A stretch of DNA of 64,000 nt from Tetraselmis striata (GCA_006384855.1 VCJN01003207.1:62001-126000); one strand, 5' to 3'. Counted from the stretch's first letter, positions 46,065 to 58,119 are shown. The notes: generated by a model from the letters alone, not told the origin. Numbers and translations: made by a program.

Positions 46065-46801
46065 CTATTTGTATATTCAACAGGCCTAACACCAACGGGA
46101 GAGAGTGCTCACTATATGTATACATGTTTTCTGTGGAACTGGGCAGGTCTGGAGTATCTGAGACTAAGGGTGGGACGGTCCCGGAACTACAGGTGTGTGC
46201 GGCCAGAACATCATCAGTCCTCTTGTCGAGTACCTGTATCGCATCCCAAGAACACGGAATCAATAGGGAATGAGCGGAGCCGGGCGATGCACGACGCGGA
46301 AGAGCAATGCGTACTGCGCGATGCCTGAACCCCGGACGAGCGAAGAATATTCTATACATCGACCACCGTTTTGCCACCCTGATCCAGCACAGACTCTGCG
46401 AGACGAGACAAGGCCACGAGGGGGGACGGCGCGCACAGTTTCTTGACTTGCTGCTCCTCGCCCCGGCAACGGAGGACGCCGCGCTCCGCATACCCATCCC
46501 CGTCAGTGTGCACCCAGGCGTTCCAGCCGCATATGTCGTTGTCGGCGGTCCAGTTTCCAAACAGAGGGCCGTCCGAGCAGCCGAGGCAGCCGCCGAAAGG
46601 CAGGCCGGCCACCCACGATAGCAACACCTCGCGGTCCGCCTTAGGCCTCGTCGTCAGTGAATACGCGGCAGCATCCGGGTCCGGCGGCGAGGCAAATTCC
46701 AGAGCCTGGGCTTCAGCTGCAGGAACCAGGTTCGCCAGCAGCAGCATCGAGAGCAGTACTTGCAGCAGGAGCGGGGATGCGCTCCGCCGAGGCCGCGCCA
46801 T
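42881..46801 (-). CDS. Single-pass leucine-rich repeat membrane protein (receptor-like)
   Basis: Eight minus-strand exons join in phase to 474 residues: 46437-46801, 45325-45477, 44922-45209, 44672-44743, 44422-44568, 44227-44298, 43984-44052, 42881-43139. The ATG at 46801 is chosen because it starts a signal peptide (SPLLLQVLLSMLLLANLVPA); an in-frame ATG at 46888 would bury it. An N-cap follows (DREVLLSWVAGLPFGG ... NWTADNDICGW). About 11 plant-type 24-residue LRRs have the NxLxGxxP pattern (SDNSFSGPIPSQW, SNELSGALPASW, ENQLTGPLPPEW). A Pro/Thr-rich stalk, one membrane segment (IAAVAAVLAAGVLAVFVFMA) and a basic KRHRGRK stop-transfer precede a tail of about 25 residues without a kinase. It is probably a cell-surface binding or adhesion protein that signals through partners. 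All internal introns are phase 2, cutting the same Leu codon of the repeat. Confidence 0.85.
43317..43590. repeat. AT-rich minisatellite with CCTTAT/ATAAGG units
   Basis: About five imperfect units of 53-76 bp in the last intron of the LRR gene. Each carries TTGTCCCTTATCAAGTTGTC-like sequence and, downstream, an ATATAAGGG motif, so each unit can form a small stem. Confidence 0.85.
46030..46062. repeat. (GT)n microsatellite in LRR gene intron 1
   Basis: A GT run in the intron between exons 46437-46801 and 45325-45477. Confidence 0.95.
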
Positions 46802-47956
46802 CGTCGCTGGCGACGCGTCGCGTCGGGAGCGATGCGAGGGCTCGCAGCCGGACGGCCTCGACGCGCCTACTTTATAGCAATGCTTCACAGAGAGGGAGTG
46901 TACAGCCCTCCGGTCGCTGGTCTACGGGGACTCCGTGATTCTCTGGGCGAAGCAACTTGTTTCCTTACCCCTTGGCTGCTGATTGCTGAAGCGCTTTCGC
47001 AGGAGGGTAATGGGAGGTCAGTGGGAGCGTCCACCGGTCGCCCCCTCCCGCCCGGCGCGGGGGTACAAGTACGGTACCAGGTACTCGTATTACTGCGCGC
47101 CCGGCGGGACGAATCGACACGCCCACCAACCCGCCGCCAGCCATGGACGCCATGCAGCGAGAAAATGCCCTAATTTTCGATAAGCTCAGTTTTCACTGTG
47201 TATCTTCGTCGGACGGGGTCCCATGCCGGCCAACAATGGCACATTTTGTTCGTCTTATCGAGGGCTATCCGGCGTATATCGGCATAACCCTAGCATGCCG
47301 TCCCCGTTAGTTGCCCGCAGGCGGCGCGGACCGGTTGCATACAGCATGCGCAGTCAAAACGCGCGCTGCAAGTATCTACACCTCCCCCTGCTGCCACAAC
47401 GCGGCTGTACGAAGGGCCTGCGGGCCAGCGGGGGCTCGATGTTCCAACCCTCACCTAGGAAGAAAGAAATACGGAGGTAGGGTGGAGGTTAGGGTGGTGT
47501 CATGGCGTCGATGGCGGCGATCGGCGAGTGTGATCAAGGTGCGGTTATCGCAACCTACCTACGGGCGACGAATATTTACGACAGGGCGCCGGCGCCAGCA
47601 TACGCGCAACCACCCGGACCCGCATAAAGACGGCAGCGTCCTCCGTGCGACCCCAGTGGTGGCCGCACGGAGGCTCCCCTGCACCTTAGTTCTGGGCTAC
47701 GCAGCCGGGCTGGCAAGGCCGCTGCCGTTGGATGGCGTGCCGGTACATGGTAGACGCGCAGCGAGCGTATGCGCGCGAGAACGACTCTTTCCGCGGCCCT
47801 TTCCGCGGCGGGCCTCAAAGCCTTTATTTCAAAGCCTCTAAGCCCGTGGGTACGTAAGAGAGTTGGGTAGACTCTCTGACGCAACGTGGGGGCTCCTAGT
47901 GGCTTAGTTCGGTGATCAGGTGCGAGAATGGCGCTGAGCTGAGTTGGCCGTAACTT
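46802..47956. other. Intergenic, nothing recognised
   Basis: Upstream region of the LRR gene. Frames at 47311-47841 and 47576-47998 are antisense to each other and show no motifs. Confidence 0.4.
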
Positions 47957-48031
47957 GTAACCTGTTAATTCTATGGCCAGGTTTATGTGTTTAAACACAT
48001 GTTAATTCATGTTTTAACACCAACCCATGCA
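47957..48031 (+). repeat. Direct repeat flanking the hAT gene, left copy
   Basis: Shares TGTTAATTCTAT, GTTTATGTGTT(T/A)AAACACA and CCAACCCATG in the same order and orientation with 49767-49845. The central block is palindromic. Confidence 0.65.
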
Positions 48032-48365
48032 TGGCAGCGCAGGAGCGCCCCCCCCCCCCCCCCCCCCCCCCCTCCCATAGCGCCGCAGAGGCCGGATCAT
48101 GGTCAAATATTGCATAAGTTTACATGGCAAAATCAGCGAAGTTTCTAGGCCGGCGAATCCGCCTCCCCAGCCAGCTTGGTTGTAAGAGGCGCCCCGCCTC
48201 CTCGGGCTGCTCCCGGGGAGGGGTGGATGGGTCAACTTCCTCTACAGAAGGAGGGTAGGGGAGTGGCGCGCTGCCGCAGCGGCTAGCTTAGCCGCGCTGC
48301 CTGCAGCATGTGCGATGAGAGCCTCCTTGGCAGCCTCACACTTCTGCTCTGCCTCCTTGGAAGCC

Positions 48366-49627
48366 TCAAGTCATATCGCCCCAAGCATCGCCCCAGCCCA
48401 CCTCCATGGAATCATCATGCTCCTCGTCCCACAGGTACCAGGCCAATGGCTCCTCTCGAAAGCCCAGCCGCTTCCTCCTCTCAAGCTGCATGATATTGTG
48501 CCTGGTGTAGATGAGCTTCTCAGTCATGGGGATGGTCAGCCGATTGCGGACCTTGCTCTTGATGAAATTCATCTCCTTGTGGCCACGCTCAGCTCCACAT
48601 GCTCTAGCAATCTGTGCCAAGCACCGCACCGCCACCAGCTGCATATCTGGCACATGGCCGCCATACTGATGCCACCATTCTGCAGCAGCCATCTTCTTGG
48701 CGTTGGCCTGGGTTGTGGCACGCCCGAAGACGCCTTCATGCTTCAGGTAGGACTGTACTTGCTGCTCCACTTCCTCACGGTGAGCGCACTGCGCACCATA
48801 CTCCTCAAGGTATGCAGCACGCTCCGGATGTGAGCACAACTCAGGAGGTCTGTACAAGAAACTCGCACAAAGTATGTAATCAAAAGATCCTATAGCTATA
48901 TATACAATAGCCAACGTGCACTTGGATGGCATGAGGGGGGGGGGGGGGGGGGGGGGGCGTACTCTGTTGGCAGAGGGTACGTCTTCTCCACCATTGTCAT
49001 GAAGCCGTCATTGACCGTCATTGACCGATGATGTGCTCGTGCCTGGGCCAGTACTCAGGGTCCAAAAGGTACCTCGTGGCATGCACAGGTAGGGCATAAG
49101 CCGCATGCCCAGCGCGCAAGATGGATGTCCACCGCCTTCGCATGACATACCTTGCCTGCGTCCTTGTCCAGGAATGGCAGCTCCAGCTTTCCCAGCTGCT
49201 CCTGCACATGAAAGTCAACACACGCACATGAAAGTCAACACATGAGTTGCGCAAATGAAAGTCAACACACGTGCCACCGATTTATCCTATGTGTACATGA
49301 ACCATGACAATAGAACATAATACCTGGACAATAGAGTAACGGCATGTATGCCTGGATATCACATATTGATTGTAGTACACCTTGGAAGCGCATGGCGTAT
49401 CAGAGTCTGTGAGCCGGAGAAGGGGGGTCACTGGCGCAAAGAGATCGACAGCGCCCTGGACAGTCTGCCAATACTTGTTTGTCATTGTTGACCAGAGCCT
49501 TCAACTCATCAGTGAACCGGTCCAGGAGGGTCTCGCTAGCCTCATTCTTGGTGATTTTGTTTCTGTCCACAAACTCCTTGACAACCGTATTAAAGTACAT
49601 GTGTAAGGTAGTTGTGTGCCTGGCCAA
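48366..49627 (-). mobile_element. hAT transposase gene or relic
   Basis: The minus-strand last exon (about 48856-48366, acceptor cttgtacag, stop at 48366) encodes a hAT C-terminal domain: KKMAAAEWWHQYGGHVPDMQ, then LAQIARACGAERGHKEMNFI and KSKVRNRL, corresponding to the WW..G......A...L......S..ER...F...H...R.RL signature of hAT dimerisation regions. Upstream exon-like pieces read ALPVHATRYLLDPEYWPRHE (49018-49254), typical of the hAT lead-in, and MYFNTVVKEFVDRNKITK ... LLDRFTDELKALVNND (49400-49627). Downstream of the EHI segment a 10-bp tandem duplication (gtcaatgacg) disturbs the frame. Complete ends were not found; a CAGGGGCACGGGG-like sequence near 49742 (minus) could be one. A G run sits at 48937-48957. 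It could be the trans source for elements such as 12608-13594, but their ends cannot be compared. Confidence 0.65.
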
Positions 49628-49766
49628 TCAGAGCAGATGCTTTTGTTCCCAAGGGGATCATGGGGGCACCTTAGAACAAAATTATACTTTACACAATCAA
49701 CACCAGGCCTTGGCGTGGGCGCGCTGCGCGCCCCGTGCCCCTGGGCGTTTTACTCAGGTGCTACCA

Positions 49767-49845
49767 TAACATGTTAATTCTATATCACCGTTTATGTGTT
49801 AAAACACAGGTTTATTTACACTTTTCTTGTTAGGGCCAACCCATG
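49767..49845 (+). repeat. Direct repeat flanking the hAT gene, right copy
   Basis: Partner of 47957-48031, 1.8 kb away; the hAT gene lies between them. Confidence 0.65.
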
Positions 49846-50184
49846 CGGTGAGCGGGACTGGCCAACGCCCGTGTCGAAACCTAAGGGCACCCTGCATTAA
49901 TAAATACGAACACTCCCACCCCCACCGCTGTGGTGGGAGTAATCCGAATGTCCCCGGTGGTAATCCGAATGACCCAGACGAATATGACCGCCGTTGACCC
50001 CAAACGCGCCGGCCAGACCTATATATGGTCCTTGCCTGGGATGAGTGGGGACTGTGCCGGATGTGTCGCGCCGTGACGATGCATGGTTGGTATGCGTGGT
50101 GCTCGAATGTCTCGAAACCAGGGAACGCTAAATATATTATTCATGTACACAGTACATATGTAATTTTCCGCCCCCGGCCGGCCC
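49846..50184. other. Spacer, nothing recognised
   Basis: No gene or repeat recognised. Confidence 0.4.
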
Positions 50185-50245
50185 GGGAGAGGACTGGCAA
50201 CAGTGAAAGAGTGAAACCCTTGCAGCGTCTACGATATCGACTACG
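50185..50245 (+). repeat. Dispersed repeat family A, core copy
   Basis: GGACTGGCAACAGTGAAAGA then GTGAAACCCTTGCAGCGTCT; the GTGAAA unit is duplicated in this copy. Confidence 0.7.
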
Positions 50246-50587
50246 TAGATTGACGTAGACGTAAAAAAATCAAATTTATAAATTAGAATTAAAAAAATGA
50301 ATTATACATAGGTACCCGTAGAAGTAAAAGTAAAAGTATTATTCCACACTGGGTTGTGTGCCCCCTTCCTGTTGAGTCGGTATAGTTCCACTGTAAGGCG
50401 GATCAACATCCGCGAGAAATATAGCCGAACACTGTTAGATGTTCCAATAATCCAGTGTGTGTGTGTCAATCCGGTACGTCGTCAATTATCAACAGTAGAT
50501 AGATGGGGGGTCAAAGCAATATACTACCTATGCGTGAACCCGCATAGTGCTTATGGTGTGGAACATGACCCCTGGACTAGCAGTTAA

Positions 50588-50697
50588 TCAAAAATAAAAA
50601 AGTTCGCCCCGGGACATCGGCCGAAGCCGCCCCAGCACTTGACCTCATGCGCCAACTGCAGTCGTAGGTCCGGCACTCGGTCGATGGGGCACCCGAA
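50588..50697 (-). mobile_element. tRNA-derived SINE, 3' fragment
   Basis: The reverse complement of 50601-50669 matches 5280-5348 of the full SINE closely, followed by an A/T-rich tail (50588-50600). The tRNA head is missing, as expected of a 5'-truncated retrocopy. Confidence 0.7.
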
Positions 50698-53600
50698 ACC
50701 TAATAATATGGGTAATTTAACCGGTTGAAATCAGAAGCAGACCGTATACAATTATACACTAGGACTGTATATATGGATTGCACTAGGACAGTTAACATTG
50801 GTGGGAGACCACATAAACGTGTTTCGAACGAATTGACGGATATATATAGAGTAGTTCAAATAAGACTAGGAAATATCGGATGAATCGTGTCTCACGTTTA
50901 TAGGCCGGCATTTGTTGCAGGGCAAACAGTATAGCATGCGCATAATTGCACCAACTAGTTTTTTTGGCATAGTACACGCGCGCAAACTTCGAGCAAAACT
51001 AAGCGTTTGGCTATGCGCTACTCTTTACGAGGACCAATTTTCCTAGCTTGCTTGGTACTACTATATATATATAGCGACTAGCAAGTACCCGTAGGGTCGC
51101 TACTATTGTAGTCTAGATTTTCTTGCAGTGTCACCCTACCAGGAGCAGGTAAGTAGAATAAACAAACCCCGTTTTTATACGGCGCCACATCTATCGACTT
51201 TTTGGCCAAAGCTCATGGAACTTTACTGGAACTACTCATGACGGGTGCCTAAATTTAGCATGTCCGCCATATGTATGTTCGTCATCATGGGTCCCTGAAT
51301 GTCCGAACGGGGCCCCAAACCATCCGTCCTTAGGTCCGACCGGCACGCCCGCCGTCGATGGCGGACGGACTTCAAAGTTGAGTCAGGTTTTGCCAAAAAG
51401 TCGCGGAAGCTATTTTTACACTGACAAGATCACAAGAGCCAAAATTGTCATAGAGTTTCAGTGAAGGCGTGGAGGGAAAACGAGATTTGGGGGGGGGGGG
51501 GGGGGCTGTTTGGAACACAACGAAACTGGAAGATGGCAAGCTTAGCTATTACGGCTGCTTTTATGTTTGCTCGTGCGGCACACGAAGGGGCATGTCGACG
51601 GGTTCACAATTAAACATGTATATATACCGCTCAAGCAACTCATGCAGCTAGACTAAAGCGCTTAGGAAAGGAGGAAACTCCCTAAACTAGTTTTGAACAT
51701 ACCCGCCCGGTACCGGTAGGGTACGTGTAATTCAATCACGCTCGTAATAATTGCTGCGGGTACGAGTACCTTTAGGATGCCCGAGGCGGTACCGTCGGGT
51801 GTAGAAGGTAGCGACGAGCGTACACAGTATAGCGATACTTATTTAGTATTTCAAGGGTTTTTCCCTATGATGCAATCTTTTGGCGACATCTTCCCGCGAA
51901 AACCGCATAATTTTTCAGTTCATTCGTACTCGATACTATTCTATACCGGGCGACATCAGCGCGGGCCCGGCGCGATTCGAGAAATTTCTCTCGCAACACC
52001 CTCATGTCGGCATGCAGCATCTCAAGGCAACTCGACAGCAGATTCGCGCAGAGTGTGATCGACTTGGGCGGGGCAAACTCTCACCCCCCGGCCGCCTTAG
52101 GCCTTCGTGAGTAGCACCACCTTGACCATCGTGATGGCGTGCGATGCCGACACGCGTGCGCTGGCGTGATGTACGTGGTATGTGTCGAACACTGTATGTA
52201 CGTTTTTTGTTGCACATTAGAAAAAACGCCCTTGATAATGCGACGACTCGCTCGTTTGTCTTGAGAACCCGCTACATCGACCGAGTTTGTTACAGTTGTA
52301 AGTCAATTTGCTCAAGTACTTGACATGCAATGTGAGGGTGGGATTAATATTAACTCTCTGCTTCAGATTAATGCCGGATCAAACGGTTTCCATGCTACTT
52401 TTGTCGAGTATTCGCATGAGTTTGACGACATATTATCAAAATCTCGGTAGGTCTTGACGAACGAGCTGAAGTGGATCAAGTTCTCGGAGGGCCTCAGTAG
52501 TTCCAAGGTGAAGAATTCTGCGCATCGCTTTCTGACCGCGGAGAAGCGCACGTCGTTTGTCGACGTGACTCTCGACACAATGGTCGACCACTATAATACT
52601 CTGATAAGTGGCAACCGATCTTGCAACGAGAAGTGAAAGTCCCAGAACATCCGTACTCATGACGACACCGACAAGTCCCGACATGTCATGACGACGGGGC
52701 TTCTGGGAGCGGGGGTCGCAAGAAGTGCAAGTCCAAGAATGGGAAGAAGCGTTAGGCGGAGGAGGAGCGCCGCCGGCATCAAGACCAAGACCAACAAGGG
52801 CAAGCCGACCAATGATAAAGACGACAAGCCGCTTATTGGCGGCAAGGTGCTCAAACGTAAGCACGAGTACGACGAGATGGCCGGTACAGTAAATTAACCT
52901 ATTTTGCGCCGAAGCACGCGGTGCATTGTGTTTAGGGATGAATTATGGTATAGGGTCAGCAACGGGATTGATAGTTAATCTTAATGCCGGTTGGTTCATT
53001 TGTGCGAAGTCGGGATAGAAATTCCGTCCAAGCAGGCACAAAACGTAATAAGACTTTTAGAGGAAAGGAATTATTACAAATATTGGCTTGCTGAGAAGTG
53101 CTAATTTTGTGCCGTCGGCGGGGGCTGAAATTCCGTCTAATTGGGAACAAAATATACGAGCGGCTCAATAAGGCTGATTATGAGAAGTGTATTAGAGAAT
53201 ATCTTCGTTCATGGTGGACATGATGTTCCCCTCGGCGCTCTGCCGCCTCATCAAGTCTCCTCCTCTCCGCCGTGGCAAAGTCTTCTCGCTCCTCTTCCAC
53301 AATCGTTGGTAGGTATAGACCCGTCCACTTCTCGAAGTCATATGGACGCAGTCTTTGAGTCTCGTCCCATGGCTTCTCTTTCAATCATGACTTCATCCTT
53401 GATTTCATCCCATCGACTTGCGTCTTCTGGTTGTCAATTAGGACCGTCTTCGCGTCCATGTGTTTGTCGAACCAGTGGCTCGGATGCATTAATCTCGTCC
53501 CACAACATACAGAGGGCGGCCGCAACGACCTGAACTAGATCGCACGAGAAGCTGCGTCCAACACCACCGCGCGATTTACCTTCGGCCGAATACCGCGCGC

Positions 53601-54169
53601 CGACCACGCGTGGCGCCGCTACAGGTACACGTACGGGACTTGTGTACGGGAGCCTGTGACACCCTGCATGTTGTGACGAGCACGTGTGCCCGGACGTGGC
53701 CGTTCAAACGGCCGTCATGTCGCCATCTTGACCCCTATCTACCCTCTACGGTCGCGTCACATGCCCTCCCCACCCCACATCGCCCGCCCACCACGCACCA
53801 TAGTCAAGCCGGAAGATAACCCGATACACTGTGCATGGCAGCGCGTTGCCGCGACCGTGAGGCAAGTGCTGGCACAGCCGGGCACCCGGGCAGATGCGTC
53901 GGTCAAAGTTTGCGGGTGTCGCTTCCCTTGACCGAGCATCCACGCGTGAAGCCTCGCCCAGAACCGGTACCTTGTAGCTAGGCTAAAATGTGTGATAATA
54001 AAAGTCGGAAGGAATAATAAATGGGGAAACATTTTGCTTTGTGTGCCGGTGATGTTGGGCGGGATCGCCTGCCGGGATGCGGCCGTCCGAGGCCGGCACA
54101 TGCCAGGCCGGGGCACGTGGTCGGCACGCCGACACTGTCGCGTGGTCGGACGGTTTATAGAACGAAACC
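50698..54169. other. Repeat-rich spacer, one possible retroelement relic
   Basis: AT-rich with a G run at 51489-51506. Around 52000-52900 (+) short frames contain ELKWIKFSEGL ... FLTAEKRTSF and a Lys-rich stretch, weakly like a gag region of an LTR retroelement; broken and old if so. No terminal repeats were found. Nothing else recognised. Confidence 0.3.
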
Positions 54170-54500
54170 ATGGTTGGACTGCAGTATCTACTGCACTGCA
54201 GACTGCAGAAACTGCAGCCTGCAACTCAGCTACTGCACTGCATCCTGCAGTACTTCCCGAAAGGGGGATGCAGTGGAGTTACCCAAAGTTCCCCAAATAT
54301 ATGCCCTTCACTGTCCCGCCGCCCTTCCCTATAATCAACATTTTTAGTGCTACTACAGCTTGCACTGCAGCCTGCAGTACTGCAGCCTGTTGACTGCAGT
54401 CTGCACTGCAGCCTGCACTGCAGCCTGCAGGCAGCCTGTTGTACTGCAGGCTGCAGTACAGCAACCTGCACTGCAGCCTGCAGTACTGGAAAGTGGATTG
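54170..54500. repeat. CTGCAG-rich short repeat array
   Basis: Two clusters (54175-54255 and 54355-54490) built from CTGCAGCCTGCAGTACTGCA-like words. The unit is palindromic and irregular in spacing. It is non-coding and has no spacers or fixed repeat length. Confidence 0.85.
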
Positions 54501-55348
54501 CAGCCCAACCCTGGACGAAACGTTTGCGTGGCTGCATCACGTACCATATTTACGTACCACCAACCCCGGTAACGGTTGCGGTAATAAATCGCGTGGTATA
54601 AGACGACTCCCAAAACCCTAAACTCGCTACTGATAATGATAGCGCACGTTTTCCTCGCGCACATCAAGCTCTAGTGTATCATACTCGCTATGTATCAGAC
54701 GCTCACATCGAGGTCCATTGTATGATACATCGCACATTTTCCGCAATACCAATGAAATTACCGTTTGGATAGCGACTACCTGTATTTGTCGTTGCCATCA
54801 TGACCCATCCCATGACGCCACGTGGATCCCGCGCGCAGGCGGGAAGATCGACACGTTCCATGTCCGCTCGCCTGCCCTGCTGGTGACGAAGTTGCAAATT
54901 GCGTTACTGCCCCGCCCCTGTAGAGGAATTAATCCGCCGTATGCTTCACAGCTGTTCCAAATTGTATGCTACAGTCCGTTGGACGAGCTCAAGCCGCAGT
55001 CAGGGCTGCGTCCTGTCGGCCATCCCCATCGCCTTCGCCACTGCCTCGACTCCGCCCTCCTCGCTGTACGCAACGCACCGGACAGCGGACGGCGAGCAGG
55101 TACGTCCAGCGGGTATCGCACCTACCGCCTCAACCTGCTCGTCAGCATTGAGGATCCAACTTCCAGTCGCTCCTAATCATGAAGGCGCATCCTGCTGGGA
55201 CTCTTCATCCCGCGCGCGCGCCCCTAGCCTGTGGCTATTCCTGCTAGGACTGGAACACACAATTCCGCGGTGGTGAACCCGTGTGTCTGACCAGCCCCAC
55301 CTTGCCCATGGGTGACACCGTGACAGGTGTGCCATCATGAGCCGCGGT
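54501..55348. other. Upstream region of the zinc-finger gene; possible minus-strand exon
   Basis: A minus-strand frame at about 55165-55005 reads LNADEQVEAVGAIPAG ... YSEEGGVEAVAKAMGMADRT and looks protein-like, but competing plus frames exist and no splice model was built. It may be an exon of a divergent gene. Confidence 0.3.
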
Positions 55349-56598
55349 ATGGCTTGTAGCATGGGAGCGTCGCGGTGTGGCAGCCCGCTGCAGATTGGTG
55401 TGAGCGCAGGGCCTGGATGGAGTGGCAAGGTGGGTTGCCAGGCAGACAGCTAGGAACTCGTGAAACCTCCTGCCACGCTACTCCGATTTCAACGATGGGT
55501 TGGGGGGGGGGGGGGGGGGGGAGGTGGCGCAGCGCAGCAGTGTGGCGGTGGCCCAGGAGAGTGGGGGTTAGGCTGACCGCTGCTCCTTGACGTGCCGCCC
55601 AGGTTGGACCTGCTTTGCCGCTGCGCAGCAAGACCGGAACAGCCTACAGACCTTGTCCTCTCAATCCTAATGGAAGCAGGTATGTGTGTGTGCTCTCCTC
55701 TCCCTTGTTTTGGGTTCGCAGCCTGCAACAGGGTCACATGCCGTGAGCACATGCACTGTGACTATGATCTAATTGAGAGATGACGCTTCCTCTGTCACGG
55801 CTGCAGGGGGCTGGTGTGCACGAGAGCCGCACCCGAAATCGTGAATGTGACCGGGACCGACACCTCATACCAGAATCTGATTGTGTTTGGCAGTGTCGCA
55901 GCTGCGATTGTTGTTTCGCTTGCGGCTGCATTCAAGGTATGGCAGTCCTGCGGCACGATGTGTTGGATGTATCCATGTGGCCTGCTCACAACCCGCTGGT
56001 GGGAATTGACAGAGTGCCGGAATGTGTTCTGTGCTAGGGAGAGCCGGGGCTGTGTGAAGGCTGTGAAGGAACAGGTAGGCCACATAAGGCAGCATGCCCA
56101 CCCTGACGGCATGGCTGTATGCACTGCATCATTTCGCTGTCCGCTGAGCCGCCCCGGTGGCTTTGCTGTAGGTGGTGCCAAGTGCTTTGGCTGTGAGGGT
56201 ACTGGCCGGCTGGAGACGGCACGCGATACAGGCGAGGTATTCGGCTCTGTCCTGCCTGTCTGGCGCATGTAAGGGGCTTCAGGCTGTCTCTGATGTTAAT
56301 TGCTGTGGCAGGGGAAGCGGGACGTTGTCGGCAGGACTGTGGACAGATACAAATGCAATGTGTGCGGCGGCTCAGGTGGCTGCCGTTGCCTGTTGATTGC
56401 ACATTGCTATTAGTATCCTCCTCACCTGCCGCTCCCGCGCTCCCGTGCTCTTGCCCTGACATTGCTGTCCCTGTACACCGATGAGCAAGCCCAGCCAGGT
56501 GTGCAATTGTCTGATGCTGCGGCCAATGTGCTGTTGTGTGTCCAGGCCTGCTGGCCTGCAAGCGATGCAACGGCTCTGGCCTTTCGAACACCATGTGA
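55349..56598 (+). CDS. Plastid DnaJ-type zinc-finger membrane protein (LQY1-like)
   Basis: Seven exons join in phase to 168 residues: 55349-55429, 55603-55679, 55807-55936, 56038-56074, 56172-56236, 56312-56375, 56546-56598. The first 60 residues are a basic/Ser-rich transit-peptide-like region (SKTGTAYRPCPLNPNGS). One membrane segment follows (LIVFGSVAAAIVVSLAAAF), then four CxxCxGxG motifs: CEGCEGTG, CFGCEGTG, CNVCGGSG and CKRCNGSG. A lone DnaJ Cys-rich domain with one membrane helix and no J domain is the architecture of plant LQY1, a thylakoid disulfide-isomerase-type protein of about 150 residues that helps repair photosystem II; BSD2-type chaperones share the zinc finger but lack the helix. 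The 37-nt exon 4, which encodes the first motif, is easy to miss. The start could lie further upstream. Intron 1 has a 21-nt G run. Confidence 0.8.
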
Positions 56599-57507
56599 GC
56601 GCCATAGCTGGCAGCTCAACAGCTCTCATATAGCAGGGATACAGTTGACATATGGGCACGTCCTCAGGCGCTCAGCACAGCTGCGCCTGAATATAATCAT
56701 GTCTGTGTTTTGGCTTGAGTCTGCCAGAAACGCACCACGATATAACATGATGATGTTTTGGAAATTTGAGATCTTTCAAGGGAGCATGAGGCAGCCCAGA
56801 CAACGGCACCTATGTAATTCATCCACAATCGAATCAGTTTTCCATTAACATAACTCGAAATGTGTCTCAAGTTCGAGCGTTTATGTGGTGGTATGTGTGC
56901 TAGCCCATCATACACCAAGGATTGCAATTCATCTCCGTCATGGATTAATTCCTGTAACTACAGTATTTATGAGAAGGCACTGCCTGCTGCGATGGGAAGG
57001 ACCTGAAACCGCCGCGGATGACATGTGAGGAATGGATTACAGGTAGCGCTATTATAGCGACGACTGGTCTCTATTATAGCGATGACTAAAACGACGGAAT
57101 AATCCAAGGATGCAGCACCCCGGCCGCTTCTGTTTTCTAGTCATCTGCGTTTCATCTGCGCCCCACTCCAGCAGCGCGCGCAGCCACCCGTCGGTCGCTA
57201 AATTGCATTCCTAATTTACTACTACCAGGAGTAAGTTCTACTCCTGCTACTACTCCTGCCACTACTGGTACCAGTGCTGACATGATGACTTCAGTCATCA
57301 CTTCACGGTGATGACTCCGCATGCGCGCCGCCCGCAGTGGTATGGGTTGCAACGCCAACTCCGCAAGACTCATGACAGGTAGTAGATGGAGTAGACGCTC
57401 ATTCCCTCGTGTGCTACCAGGGGTTACCCCTGGTGCTACAGGCAGCTTCACTTGATTTGCCCGTAATGTTGTACCTAGCGGTAGTCGCTAGTTGGTACAG
57501 GTAGTTG
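56599..57507. other. Intergenic, nothing recognised
   Basis: 3' flank of the zinc-finger gene and 5' flank of the copia element. 57220-57290 has repeated CTACTACTCCTG-like words. No gene recognised. Confidence 0.5.
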
Positions 57508-57701
57508 TGTTATAGTACAGTAGTACTAGCGCAGCGATAGCAGTATCCTGGGCGCCCGCCAGGTGCGCGCGCCGCTACATGGCGGCGCGGGCGCTGCGTG
57601 CGCCACTCACTTCCTTTAACCTCACCGCATCCTCCTGCCCCTCCCACTCGGCTGCCCCTCGTCAGGGGCCTACGCCCGTGCCCTGCACCAGGGCTATAAG
57701 A
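57508..57701 (+). repeat. Left LTR of the copia element
   Basis: 194 bp, identical by eye to 59014-59207. Confidence 0.9.
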
Positions 57702-58119
57702 GGTTATGATGCCCTCCTAGCCTCACAGCGTCGCTTCCCGCTGTGTGCTCCGTCTCGATGCGCCGCGCCCGCCTGCACGGCGCGCTCTCCTGGCCATGTC
57801 GCCCGGTTTCTCCGTGAGCGTTTGTATGTCCAACCTCATGCCTGCCCCGCCGCCGCCAGGCGCCGGCGGATCCTCCGACCAATGGCCCGCACTTGGCCAA
57901 CCCTTTGGCCCCCTATCCCCTGCCTCCTGGGGACAAGTCAGCTCTGCAGCGGTCCAACACGCCGTGCAAATGCAGCAAGCTGCCTCAGCCGAACTGAAGT
58001 CTCAGCTGCTCGCGCTGATGCGAGACATCGCGCACGATGCTGCCACGGCCGCCGCCCGCGCGGTTATGCAGGCACATGACCTGCCCCGGCTCTCTCTCCA
58101 GCACCAAACGGCGCAGCCG

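Noticed and set aside
49690-49742. A defined left or right end for the hAT transposase element
   Set aside because: A CAGGGGCACGGGG-like sequence is present on the minus strand, but no matching partner end or 8-bp duplication was found.
54170-54500. A CRISPR-like array
   Set aside because: Repeat length and spacing are irregular, there are no unique spacers, and the genome is eukaryotic.
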